A DNA stretch of 12,304 nt from the NCBI GenBank assembly GCA_027485535.1, contig JAIXQV010000035.1, positions 1 through 12,304 on the forward strand, given 5' to 3'. Every line of letters starts with the position of its first letter. The stretch's first letter is position 1. Below the pieces are notes generated by a model that saw only the letters and a list, made by a program, of their open reading frames with translations, did not search any database and was not told where the DNA came from. A program made the translations under genes and the position numbers. Origin of the DNA: Oxalobacteraceae bacterium. GTDB lineage: Bacteria; Pseudomonadota; Gammaproteobacteria; Burkholderiales; Burkholderiaceae_D. Below, in pieces: positions 1 to 7,400 of this stretch.

Positions 1-37
1 GCGGCGTAGGCTAACTTAGCGAAGCTAAGTTAAGGCC
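1..37. repeat. REP-like hairpin repeat, copy 1
   Basis: A 37-bp unit that recurs at 194-230 with 34 of 37 bases identical (differences at unit positions 8, 13 and 21). Its core, 12-32, is a near-perfect palindrome: taacttagc, loop GAA, gctaagtta. It is followed at once by a second GAA-loop hairpin (34-46), and ggct at 9-12 could pair with agcc at 53-56 to close a three-way structure. The small palindromic, extragenic, repeated character resembles repetitive extragenic palindromic elements, but copy number in the genome cannot be seen from here. Confidence 0.6.
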
Positions 38-84
38 CGAAGGGCCGGCCGAAGCCACACTGAGTGGGTCGACGCGGAGCGGCG

Positions 85-115
85 AAAAAAAGGATCGCAC
101 TTGCGATCCTTTTTT
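85..115. terminator. Bidirectional Rho-independent terminator
   Basis: An A-run (85-91), an 8-bp stem ggatcgca/tgcgatcc (92-99 and 102-109) and a six-T run (110-115) make a symmetric terminator that could act on either strand. It presumably closes a transcript entering from the left of the window, or a short structured RNA covering 1-84; which one cannot be told. The stem is identical to that of the hairpin at 425-454, with one loop base different. Confidence 0.7.
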
Positions 116-193
116 GCTTTAGTAATCGAATGTTAGACACCACCGTCGCACTAATGACAGCAAAGTAACTAAACGAGTAGAGCCCCATTCATT

Positions 194-230
194 GCGGCGT
201 GGGCTGACTTAGCAAAGCTAAGTTAAGGCC
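194..230. repeat. REP-like hairpin repeat, copy 2
   Basis: Second copy of the 37-bp unit at 1-37. The palindromic core is 205-225, with an AAA loop instead of GAA. The change at position 206 turns an A-T pair into G-T, which still pairs as RNA. After this copy the sequence diverges completely from copy 1 and enters the long palindrome at 231-359, so the two copies share only the hairpin unit and, further on, a terminator with the same stem. Confidence 0.6.
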
Positions 231-359
231 TATACTCTCGATCAAAATTCCGCTGGCGTTGTAGGGAACCCCTTGCCGTACGTCACGTACTGACTGCGGT
301 GTTCCCGCCTCGCCAGCAATCGCGTCGCTTTGCGTCGCTAATTTTCATCGAGAGTGATA
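231..359. repeat. ~129-bp imperfect palindromic element
   Basis: The ends are inverted repeats: 234-249 (actctcgatcaaaatt) matches the reverse complement of 340-355 at 15 of 16 positions, and the match continues outward into TAT with one indel. Nested inside are gctggcg (252-258) with cgccagc (311-317), gggaac (264-269) with gttccc (301-306), and a central hairpin gtacg-tca-cgtac (278-290). The right arm carries a 22-nt extra segment with the direct repeat gcgtcgct (322-329, 332-339). It has no coding capacity. It could be a MITE-like element, an extragenic palindrome family or a structured RNA; no clear target-site duplication is visible. Confidence 0.6.
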
Positions 360-424
360 TCTCATTTTTAAATGGACTCTCGGAAACGATGTTGATTGGC
401 TTACCTCGGTTGCTTTCTTAGTAC

Positions 425-454
425 AAAAAAGGATCGCACCTGCGATCCTTTTTT
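425..454 (-). terminator. Rho-independent terminator of the lipoprotein operon
   Basis: Six A, an 8-bp stem ggatcgca/tgcgatcc with a two-base loop (431-448), then six T. The structure is symmetric and works on both strands. It lies 23 bp beyond the stop codon of the minus-strand lipoprotein gene ending at 478, so closing that operon is its most likely job. Confidence 0.8.
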
Positions 455-477
455 GTTATTTCTATGTCTTCATATCG

Positions 478-972
478 TTACTTCTGCGACGTCCTGATGA
501 ATATCGCGTCCCCGATTTTATTGAATGCGGACTCATAGACCTTCGGGTCAAGAATAGGCTTCTCGCGGTTGGCTTGCCGTCCTTGATCGCCCAGCATCTT
601 GTCACGCTGAACAAAATTCAAGCGTACCCGGGTTGTTTTTGAGCCGATCTCTTCCACGAAGGCCGTCACCGCGGTCTTGCCCTCTGATCGCATACTGCTG
701 ATGTTTTCCAGGAAGGCCTTCATGCCCTCTGCGCCTTTCAGTGGTGATTCTGCAGTAATGAAGCCAGTCTCAAGGCTTGCGGAGTTGACCACATAACCCA
801 GATCTTGAAACACCGACATGGTTGAATTAAAAGCCGTTTTTTTGTCGGCCTCAAATTGCTTGGACTGAAAACTTTGTATCTCCAGAGAAGTTTTTTGCGG
901 TGCGCCACCATCCGTCGCACATGCGGTCAGCAGCAGCGGCATGGCCAACAAAAGAGCTCGTTGAATTTTCAT
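478..972 (-). CDS. Small lipoprotein of unknown function
   Basis: A 164-residue protein with a lipoprotein signal peptide: Lys/Arg at residues 2-5, a hydrophobic core 6-15 and the lipobox LLTAC with Cys18. Residue 19 is Ala, not Asp, so by the Lol sorting rule known from enterobacteria it should go to the outer membrane. After a short polar linker, residues 34-76 contain an alpha/beta-looking stretch (AFNSTMSVFQDLGY, then a GFITAES strand), and 100-122 contain alternating residues ending TTRVRLNFVQRD. The pattern recalls small helix-grip lipoprotein domains such as those of BamC, but I do not recognise the family. It is the second gene of a two-gene operon, 12 bp after its neighbour, with a perfect Shine-Dalgarno sequence. 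Function unassigned. Confidence 0.85.
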   Translation of the reverse strand: MKIQRALLLAMPLLLTACATDGGAPQKTSLEIQSFQSKQFEADKKTAFNSTMSVFQDLGYVVNSASLETGFITAESPLKGAEGMKAFLENISSMRSEGKTAVTAFVEEIGSKTTRVRLNFVQRDKMLGDQGRQANREKPILDPKVYESAFNKIGDAIFIRTSQK

Positions 973-979
973 GATCAGA

Positions 980-986
980 CCTCCTT
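980..986 (-). promoter_or_regulatory. Strong ribosome binding site overlapping a stop codon
   Basis: On the minus strand this reads AAGGAGG, a full anti-16S match, seven bases before the ATG at 972. It overlaps the TAA stop (985-987) of the upstream lipoprotein gene. A ribosome terminating there sits on the next gene's initiation site, so the two genes are probably translationally coupled. It also fixes the start of the second gene at 972. Confidence 0.8.
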
Positions 987-1389
987 AGAACGATGACGAG
1001 CGAGAAGAGAAATCAACCACGGTTTTCACGCCGTTGATTTCCTTGAATTTGATGATCAGCGTGATGGTGCGGCTGGATTGCTCGAACCCTGAGCTGCTGC
1101 GCCCGCCACCGAGCAGGATGATGGTTGCGCTGAAACCATTTGAACTGGAGTTCGAGACCGTTGCGTGTTTCTGGTAGGTCCAGACTTCTTCACCATCGGC
1201 GCTCTGCGTCACGAGGTTGGGCGATCCGAAGGCTTCGACGACTTGCTGCTGCGTGGTGCTGTTCTTTTTTAGCGTCAGACTGACTTGTCCGGCGGTGAGG
1301 TTGCTTTTGTCAGTCGTTTGGGTGGGCTGGCTTGCGCAGGCGGTCAGCAAGCCTAGGCAAATGCTGAGTGTGATGAATTGAGATCTCAT
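985..1389 (-). CDS. BamE/OmlA-like small outer-membrane lipoprotein
   Basis: A 134-residue lipoprotein with signal peptide 1-17 and lipobox LLTAC ending at Cys18; Ala19 favours outer-membrane sorting. Residues about 37-75 (SLTLKKNSTTQQQVVEAFGSP, then EEVWTY at 67-72) have the layout of the SmpA/OmlA/BamE fold: a short strand, a helix ending in a G-x-P turn, then a W-x-Y strand. A Ser/Gly-rich segment (78-106) interrupts the domain before the closing strands TITLIIKFKEINGVKTVVDF. True BamE is an accessory of the BAM outer-membrane assembly machine; many small lipoproteins share only the fold, and the Ser/Gly insertion suggests this is a paralogue-type protein and not BamE itself. First gene of the two-gene lipoprotein operon. 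Fold assignment fairly likely, exact role unknown. Confidence 0.8.
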   Translation of the reverse strand: MRSQFITLSICLGLLTACASQPTQTTDKSNLTAGQVSLTLKKNSTTQQQVVEAFGSPNLVTQSADGEEVWTYQKHATVSNSSSNGFSATIILLGGGRSSSGFEQSSRTITLIIKFKEINGVKTVVDFSSRSSSF

Positions 1390-1417
1390 GGCCGTATTGG
1401 AAAAATCCGACCGGCAT

Positions 1418-1452
1418 TTAATCTAAAGACCGAGTCGGAAAGTTGTCGGAAA
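1418..1452 (-). promoter_or_regulatory. Candidate regulated promoter of the lipoprotein operon
   Basis: In the 205-bp gap between glnE and the lipoprotein genes, the 8-bp word gtcggaaa occurs twice, at 1434-1441 and 1445-1452, start-to-start distance 11 bp, i.e. one helical turn. On the minus strand a weak -10 candidate TAGATT (1420-1425) lies about 18 bp from a CCGACA-type -35 overlapping the upstream repeat. Helically phased direct repeats over a poor -35 box are typical of OmpR/PhoB-class activator sites; that reading is inference. No T-tailed terminator for glnE was found in this gap, so read-through from glnE is also possible. Confidence 0.35.
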
Positions 1453-1594
1453 AGCACATGGGATTGTCCGGATGAATTATCTAATTAGCAATAAAGTTGT
1501 AGCGATTGCACAACTAATGGTGCGTTTTTGGCAGGCCCAGGGGCTGCTCGCAGGCGACCGAAGTGCGGCTAGGGGTGGGGGCGCTCAGCGGCTG

Positions 1595-4312
1595 CTAATA
1601 GATAAAGATGATTTGCCAAAGGGCAATGACAGCGTCGCGCATGGCGGCGATAGCCGTCGGCTCGATACGTGCGCGGTCTTCGCCGCGCAGCCGGATCTTG
1701 TGCTGCAGTCGGCGAAACTCGCGGTAGGCATCCGCCACTTGCGTGGCGAGCCTTGGGTCGATTAGACCGATCTGTCCGGCCAAATTCAGCAGTGCAATAT
1801 TGCCGATATCGGCGGTGAGTTCCTCGTGCTCATGTGCGTGCAGCAGCACGAGATACTGAACGATAAACTCGATATCGATCATGCCACCTGGGTCATGTTT
1901 CAGATCGAACTCTGTGGACCGATTCGGATGTGCATCGTGCATGCGCGTACGCATAGCCAGCACTTCCTTGCGAAGCTCCCCCGCATCCCGTGACTGCTGA
2001 AGTAGTGCAGCCCGCAAAGTCTCGAACCGTTCACCGATACCGCTGTCGCCGGCGCAGAAGCGCGCCCGTGTAAGTGCCTGATGCTCCCAAACCCAGGCGG
2101 ACTGGTACTGGTATTTTTCAAATGCGGTGAGGGACGACACCAACAGTCCGCTGGCACCATCGGGCCTGAGCGCAACGTCGATATCAAACAGGACGCCAGC
2201 GGCAGTATGGCTCGTCATCCAGGTAATGAAACGTTGTGCCAGTTTTGCGTAGAGCGGCGGCGCGTCTTGATCATCGTCGTCATACAAAAAGATCAGATCA
2301 AGATCAGACGCGTAGCCTAGCTCTTTGCCACCCAGCTTGCCGTAGGCAATCACTGCAAAAGCAGGACGATCACGGTGACGACCAGGCAGGGTCTGCCATA
2401 CCGATTCAATCGTCACTGCGACCAGGACATCGGCCAGCGCAGACAAGTGGTCAGCCAGTCGTTCCACGGAGAGTAATCCACCGAGATCTTGTGCCAAAAG
2501 TCGGAATTGTTGTGCGTGATGCAGTTCACGCAGCAGATCCATTTGTCGTTCAGTATCGCCCTCGAAGGCCAGCAGCCGTTGTCGGCACTCTGAAGCAAAT
2601 GCATTCCAATCGGGCTCAGTCTCAAGCGCAGAAGCATCGAGCAATTCATCCATCAGCACCGGATGACGATTGAGATATTGCGCTGCCCAAGCGCTAGCGG
2701 CGATCATGCGAACGACCCGCGCCAAGGCTTGCGGGAACTCGGTGAGTAACTCAAGGTAGGCCGAGCGCCGTGCAATGGCTTCGAACAGGTCGAGCAGACG
2801 ATTGAGGGTGACGGATCGTATGCCTGGTTCTTCCACCACCATCGGCAACGCACTTCGGATCAGTGCGTGTAACTGTATTTTGCGTTGCTCGGACAGTGAT
2901 TGCATACGACTCGAACGCAGGGTAGATCGCAGGCGCTGTGCCGTAAGCGTAGGGTCATCGAAGCCGAGCGACTCAAGGTAAGCCGCCATTGCCTCTTCAT
3001 CGAGTTCGTCGAGCGCAGTCTGCGGCCCGATGTTGTTGTCGACGGCGTGCTGTCCGCTCTTGTCCTCGAACATCGCATCAAATTGGGCTGCGACCCATTG
3101 GCTACAGTCTTCATGGGCTTGTATTAGCGTATCTACGTCAGCGTAGCCCATCATCTGAGCAATTCGTAGACGATCTTCATCATTGGGTGGCAGCACATGG
3201 CTCTGAGCATCGTCGAGATACTGAATTCGGTGCTCCAGATTACGCAGGAAGCGGTAGCTGTTCAGCAGGCGATCGACCACATCGCCAGTCATTAGCTTTT
3301 TGTCGGCAATCGTTTTTAGCGTCGTACGGGTTGACCGATCGCGCAGCGCAGGATCGCGCCCACCGCGAATCAACTGAAACACCTGTGTCAGAAACTCGAT
3401 CTCTCGAATCCCGCCACGGCCGAGTTTGACGTTCACGTTGCGTTGCGGATGTCGGGCCTCTTGCCGTACGACTTCAGCGCGAATTTGCCCGTGCATAGTG
3501 CGCAAGGCCTTGATTGAGCCGAAGTCGAGGTAACGCCGGTACACAAAAGGCTGTACGGTCTGCATCAGAGTATCGATGTCCTCAGCGGTGCCGGTCAGTG
3601 CGCGAGCCTTCACCCATGCGTAGCGCTCCCATTCTCTCCCTTGCGTGACTAGGTAGGTCTCCAGCATGGCGAAGCTTGCCGCCAGCGGGCCTGAGCCACC
3701 GTTGGGTCTCAGGGCCATGTCAACACGAAAGCTGAAGCCATCCTCGGTGATTTCTGCGATATCACCAATCAGCTTGCGGCCTAGCCGAATGAAAAACTCA
3801 TGATTCGACAGGGACCGCTGGTGTTCCTGTGTACAAACGGTTTCACCATCTTCCGGGTAGAGAAAAATCAGATCAATATCGGATGACACATTCAACTCGT
3901 GTCCACCCAACTTGCCCATGCCGACCACGATCATGTGTTGCGCCCGGCCGGATTCCTCACCGGTCGGGGTACCGTGCAGATCGCACATCTCTTGATGACG
4001 TGCATCGAGGTGGGTGTTAACAACAAAATCGGCGAAGCGCGAAATCGCCGTTAGGACCTCATTCAAATCCGCGTATCCGCCGAGATCGCGTGTGGCAATC
4101 GCGGCGACCAGCAAATTCCGAAGGCGCCGCATCGCCGCGGGCAGCGATGGTGTTTGCGACAACTGCTTTTGCAGCAAGTCGGCAAGGTCTAGCTGGTCAA
4201 GCGATAATTCGGCAAGTGCTTCCAGTTCAGCAGCGCGAGCTGGATCGGCGGCTAGCCAGCGCTGAATAAAACGTGAGGCCTCACTTTGAGCTAATGGCTT
4301 ATGGCTGTTCAT
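1595..4312 (-). CDS. glnE: Bifunctional glutamine synthetase adenylyltransferase/adenylyl-removing enzyme
   Basis: GlnE attaches and removes AMP on the conserved tyrosine of glutamine synthetase, tuning nitrogen assimilation under control of the PII protein. The 905-residue product has the two expected nucleotidyltransferase domains. The N-terminal adenylyl-removase domain has GMGKLGGHEL (131-140) followed by S-D145-I-D147, and FRVDMALRPNGGSG (195-208). The C-terminal adenylyltransferase domain has AYGKLGGKEL (656-665), S-D670-L-D672, and FDIDVALRPDGASG (709-722). Both Asp pairs are the metal ligands of the family. The frame stays open to 4576, but that would overlap the divergent gene and add 88 non-conserved residues; the ATG at 4312 gives the usual family length and an ordinary N-terminus. 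No clear Shine-Dalgarno precedes it. Divergent from the yhdP-type gene. Confidence 0.95.
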   Translation of the reverse strand: MNSHKPLAQSEASRFIQRWLAADPARAAELEALAELSLDQLDLADLLQKQLSQTPSLPAAMRRLRNLLVAAIATRDLGGYADLNEVLTAISRFADFVVNTHLDARHQEMCDLHGTPTGEESGRAQHMIVVGMGKLGGHELNVSSDIDLIFLYPEDGETVCTQEHQRSLSNHEFFIRLGRKLIGDIAEITEDGFSFRVDMALRPNGGSGPLAASFAMLETYLVTQGREWERYAWVKARALTGTAEDIDTLMQTVQPFVYRRYLDFGSIKALRTMHGQIRAEVVRQEARHPQRNVNVKLGRGGIREIEFLTQVFQLIRGGRDPALRDRSTRTTLKTIADKKLMTGDVVDRLLNSYRFLRNLEHRIQYLDDAQSHVLPPNDEDRLRIAQMMGYADVDTLIQAHEDCSQWVAAQFDAMFEDKSGQHAVDNNIGPQTALDELDEEAMAAYLESLGFDDPTLTAQRLRSTLRSSRMQSLSEQRKIQLHALIRSALPMVVEEPGIRSVTLNRLLDLFEAIARRSAYLELLTEFPQALARVVRMIAASAWAAQYLNRHPVLMDELLDASALETEPDWNAFASECRQRLLAFEGDTERQMDLLRELHHAQQFRLLAQDLGGLLSVERLADHLSALADVLVAVTIESVWQTLPGRHRDRPAFAVIAYGKLGGKELGYASDLDLIFLYDDDDQDAPPLYAKLAQRFITWMTSHTAAGVLFDIDVALRPDGASGLLVSSLTAFEKYQYQSAWVWEHQALTRARFCAGDSGIGERFETLRAALLQQSRDAGELRKEVLAMRTRMHDAHPNRSTEFDLKHDPGGMIDIEFIVQYLVLLHAHEHEELTADIGNIALLNLAGQIGLIDPRLATQVADAYREFRRLQHKIRLRGEDRARIEPTAIAAMRDAVIALWQIIFIY

Positions 4313-4436
4313 GATTGGGGTCTTGACGGACCGTGCGGAGCACCTGCCGGCTTGCGGATATGATAATAAGATTGCAGCTGAACGGGACTCGCCGACGATA
4401 ATGCGGTCCGCTTGAACCTGATGATACTTGCCCTCG
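4313..4436. promoter_or_regulatory. Divergent glnE / yhdP-type promoter region
   Basis: Both genes must be driven from these 124 bp. AT-rich -10-like words are present: gataat at 4362-4367 and 4397-4402 on the plus strand, and tattat (4363-4368) on the minus strand. No good -35 box at standard spacing accompanies any of them, so no promoter can be fixed. No obvious NtrC-type or sigma-54 site was seen. Confidence 0.3.
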
Positions 4437-7400
4437 ATGTCAACCGAGCACCCAACCACTGAAACAGCGCCGCCCGCCGAGGCGAGCCGTTGGGCCGTGC
4501 TGATCTCGGTGATCGGTTCATTGACCCATCTTTCACGCCGCTCCTTGTACTGGCTGGCGGTGACTGCTACGGTCATCTACTTTGCTTTCTGCACGCTGTT
4601 TCTCGGGCTGCGCTATGTGGTGCTACCCAACATCGACCACTACAAAACCGCGGTCGCTAGTGTTGCCAGCCAGATGCTTAACAGGCCAGTCGAGATTGCC
4701 GGTATCAGTGCGCGCTGGTACGGCCTAATGCCTAACCTGCAGTTGGAGGGGGTGTTGATTCGTGACGAGCACGGTGGGCAGGCCTTGTTACTGCCCCGCG
4801 TGAACGCGACCATTTCTTGGTCCTCGGTGCTGGGGCAGATTCAGCTCCTTTCACTTGAGATCGAGCAGCCAGACTTGGACATCGAGCGAGGCGCCGATGG
4901 CCGGGTGTCGGTGGCGGGAATGCTGATGGATACCGGCCAACCTGACGATAGTCGGTTGCTCGATTGGTTACTCGATCAGCCGGAGATCGTGGTGAGATCC
5001 GGCAAACTGCGCTGGCTGGACCGGCAACGCGGTGCCCCGGAACTGACCTTGTCAGATATCAGCTTCGTTCTTCGCAATGGCTGGCGATCGCATCAGGCGG
5101 CCTTACGTGCCACGCCGCCGGCAGAATTAGCGGCGCCGGTCGATCTGCGCGTTGAGTTTAGTCATCCACCTTTTTCGCGCAACCGAACCGACTTCTCACG
5201 TTGGTCAGGCAAGTTTTATTCCGATTGGCGCGAGGCGCACTTCGATGCATGGCGGCCTTACCTGGATCTGCCTTGGAAACTTACAGGTGGTGAAGGGGCG
5301 CTACGTACCTGGGTTAGTTTTGAAAGTGGATCGATTGAGAACGTGACCGCGGATGTGGCCATGAAAAACGTCGCTGTCACGCTGGCCGATGGTCTGCAGC
5401 CGCTGAGCTTGGTGGAGGTGGGTGGCCGAATGTCGGTAGAGGAATCCCGCACGGGCCTGAAAAGCAAATGGCTCTCGTTTGGCACCAAGGGTCATCAGAT
5501 CCAGCTCACAGATTTTTCATTAGCCACCGATCAGGGCTCGGTGCTACCGCGTACGACGGCCAGCCATCACTTCATTCCAGCGAGCGGCACCAAGCGCGAG
5601 CGCCACGAGTTGAAGGTGACACAGCTTGATCTTGATGCCTTGTCTCGACTGGCTGATCACTTACCCATTTCTGCATCTGAAAAGAAACTACTGGGCGAAC
5701 TTGGCTTGCGCGGCCAGCTGAAAGATTTCGCGGCCAATTGGGAGGGCGCACAACCGGGCGAGGCGGCGTTCAAGCTGCGAGGTAGTTTTGAGCGGCTCGC
5801 GCTAAAGCACCGTCTGGCGGCTACCGACGGTGCGGCTGCTTCGGTGCTTGGCTTTGATGGCTTTTCGGGTGACATTGATGCGGACCAGGATGGCGGTCGC
5901 ATCAAACTTAAATCTGAAAACAGTACGGTACAAACCGCCAGTTATCTGGGCGCGCCCGCCATGTCTTTTGAGCAGCTTAATCTGGATGGGGACTGGTCGC
6001 TGCGCGACAGCCGTCGTGTGTTATCGGTCAGAGTTAAACGTCTAGATTTTCAGCAAGCGGGGCTTAAGGGAAAATTGGAAGGCACTCATTTGCTGCCATG
6101 GCCTTTATCGCCCGGCAAACTCGGCAGCATTGATCTACAAGCCAATTTCCCCAGTGTCGCGCTAAATCGTGTCGTGAACTACTTGCCAGCGGCGATTGGT
6201 CGCGAGTCCCGCGACTGGATGAGCGCCGGCTTGTTGGATGGTCGAGCTGACGATGTGAACCTCACGATACGCGGCAACTTGAATGAATTTCCATTTCACG
6301 AGCGATCAGCTTCAGCAGGTAATAGCAGCGTGTTTAAGCTGACTGGGCGGGTCAAGCAAGGACGACTGAGCCCGGCGCCGGAGATGCTGGCGGCGGATCG
6401 CCGTACGCCGCTATGGCCACGCATCGACGATATCGATGCAAAGGTTACGATCGACCGTTCCCGGCTCCATATTCACGCCGATGCTGCCAAGACAATGGGT
6501 ATTCCGCTGTCGAATGTCGATGTGGTGGTTCCTGATCTGATGGCCAGCGCACCCTACCTCGATATCAACGGCAACGCCACCGGTACGCTGCCGTCAATGC
6601 TGACCTACGTGAATGCCACCCCGGTCGCCGGCTGGACAGATCATCTGACCGCAGAGACGCGCGCATCCGGTATGGCGAAGTTGAGCCTGAAGATGCAAAT
6701 TCCCCTGACCGACGCAGGTAAAGCGACAGTGCAGGGGAGTGTTAAGTTTTCAGGCAACGAAATTCAGTTGTGGCCTTCATTGCCCACAGTCAGCGCAGTG
6801 CAAGGTGAGCTGGGATTCTCGGATCACGGCTTTCAGATTTCATCACTACAAGGCAATGCCTTGGGCGGATCGGTGGCGATCAGCGGTGGTACGCAACGCG
6901 ATGGAAGTACGCAAGTTCGTCTCGAGGGCTCGGTGACTGCCGATGGTCTGGGGCGCTTCATTACTGTGGCCGCAGCGAAGCGCACCATGCGCAAGCTCTC
7001 CGGTGGTACACGCTATGTCGCCAACGTCAAGATTCGCGATCAGCGCATGGATTTCTCGCTAGATTCGAATCTGGTTGGTCTTGGTATTGATTTACCGTTA
7101 CCACTGCGTAAAGTCGGTCCAGAGAGCTTACCCCTGCGGGTTGCCATCACACCTTCGACCATGCTCGACAACACGACTCAGGCGGAAGAGATTCGGGTCA
7201 ACCTCGGGCGCAACATCTCGGCGCGCTACCTGCGCGCCAGACCGGTCTCTGGCAACGCTAGTTGGAAATTAGTGCGCGGTGGGGTTGGCGTGAACGCACC
7301 TATGCCCAGCAACGATAGTGGCGTTGCGCTGGCGATTAATCTGCCGACGCTTGACGCTGATGCTTGGCGTAATTTCTTGAGCAGTTCAAGTGCCGACACA

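Larger units (their letters stand above)
1..477. other. Gene-free, repeat-rich intergenic region
   Basis: No convincing coding sequence is seen here on either strand. The region holds two copies of a 37-bp hairpin repeat, a second short hairpin (34-46, arms ggccc/gggcc around a GAA loop), two terminator hairpins with the same stem, and a long imperfect palindrome. The stretches 121-193 and 361-424 show nothing recognisable. The first repeat begins at base 1, so the array may continue to the left of the window. The whole lies downstream of the minus-strand lipoprotein operon and probably between it and a neighbour outside the window. Confidence 0.75.

Noticed and set aside
388..420. 10-codon frame MLIGLPRLLS before the terminator at 425
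   Set aside because: No ribosome binding site, no biased codon content and no downstream gene on that strand to regulate.
1..477. CRISPR array or tRNA cluster as explanation for the repeats
   Set aside because: Only two copies at irregular spacing, no spacer pattern, no cas genes, and no cloverleaf with tRNA consensus bases.
1472..1765. 97-codon plus-strand frame starting in the gap after glnE
   Set aside because: More than half overlaps the glnE 3' end antisense. The composition is not protein-like and no ribosome binding site was seen.
2989..3429. 146-codon plus-strand frame inside glnE
   Set aside because: Antisense shadow of a strongly conserved gene, rich in Arg/His/Ser, with no motif.
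4313..4576. N-terminal extension of glnE by 88 codons
   Set aside because: It is antisense to the start and membrane segment of the divergent yhdP-type gene, and the residues do not look like GlnE; the ATG at 4312 gives normal family length.
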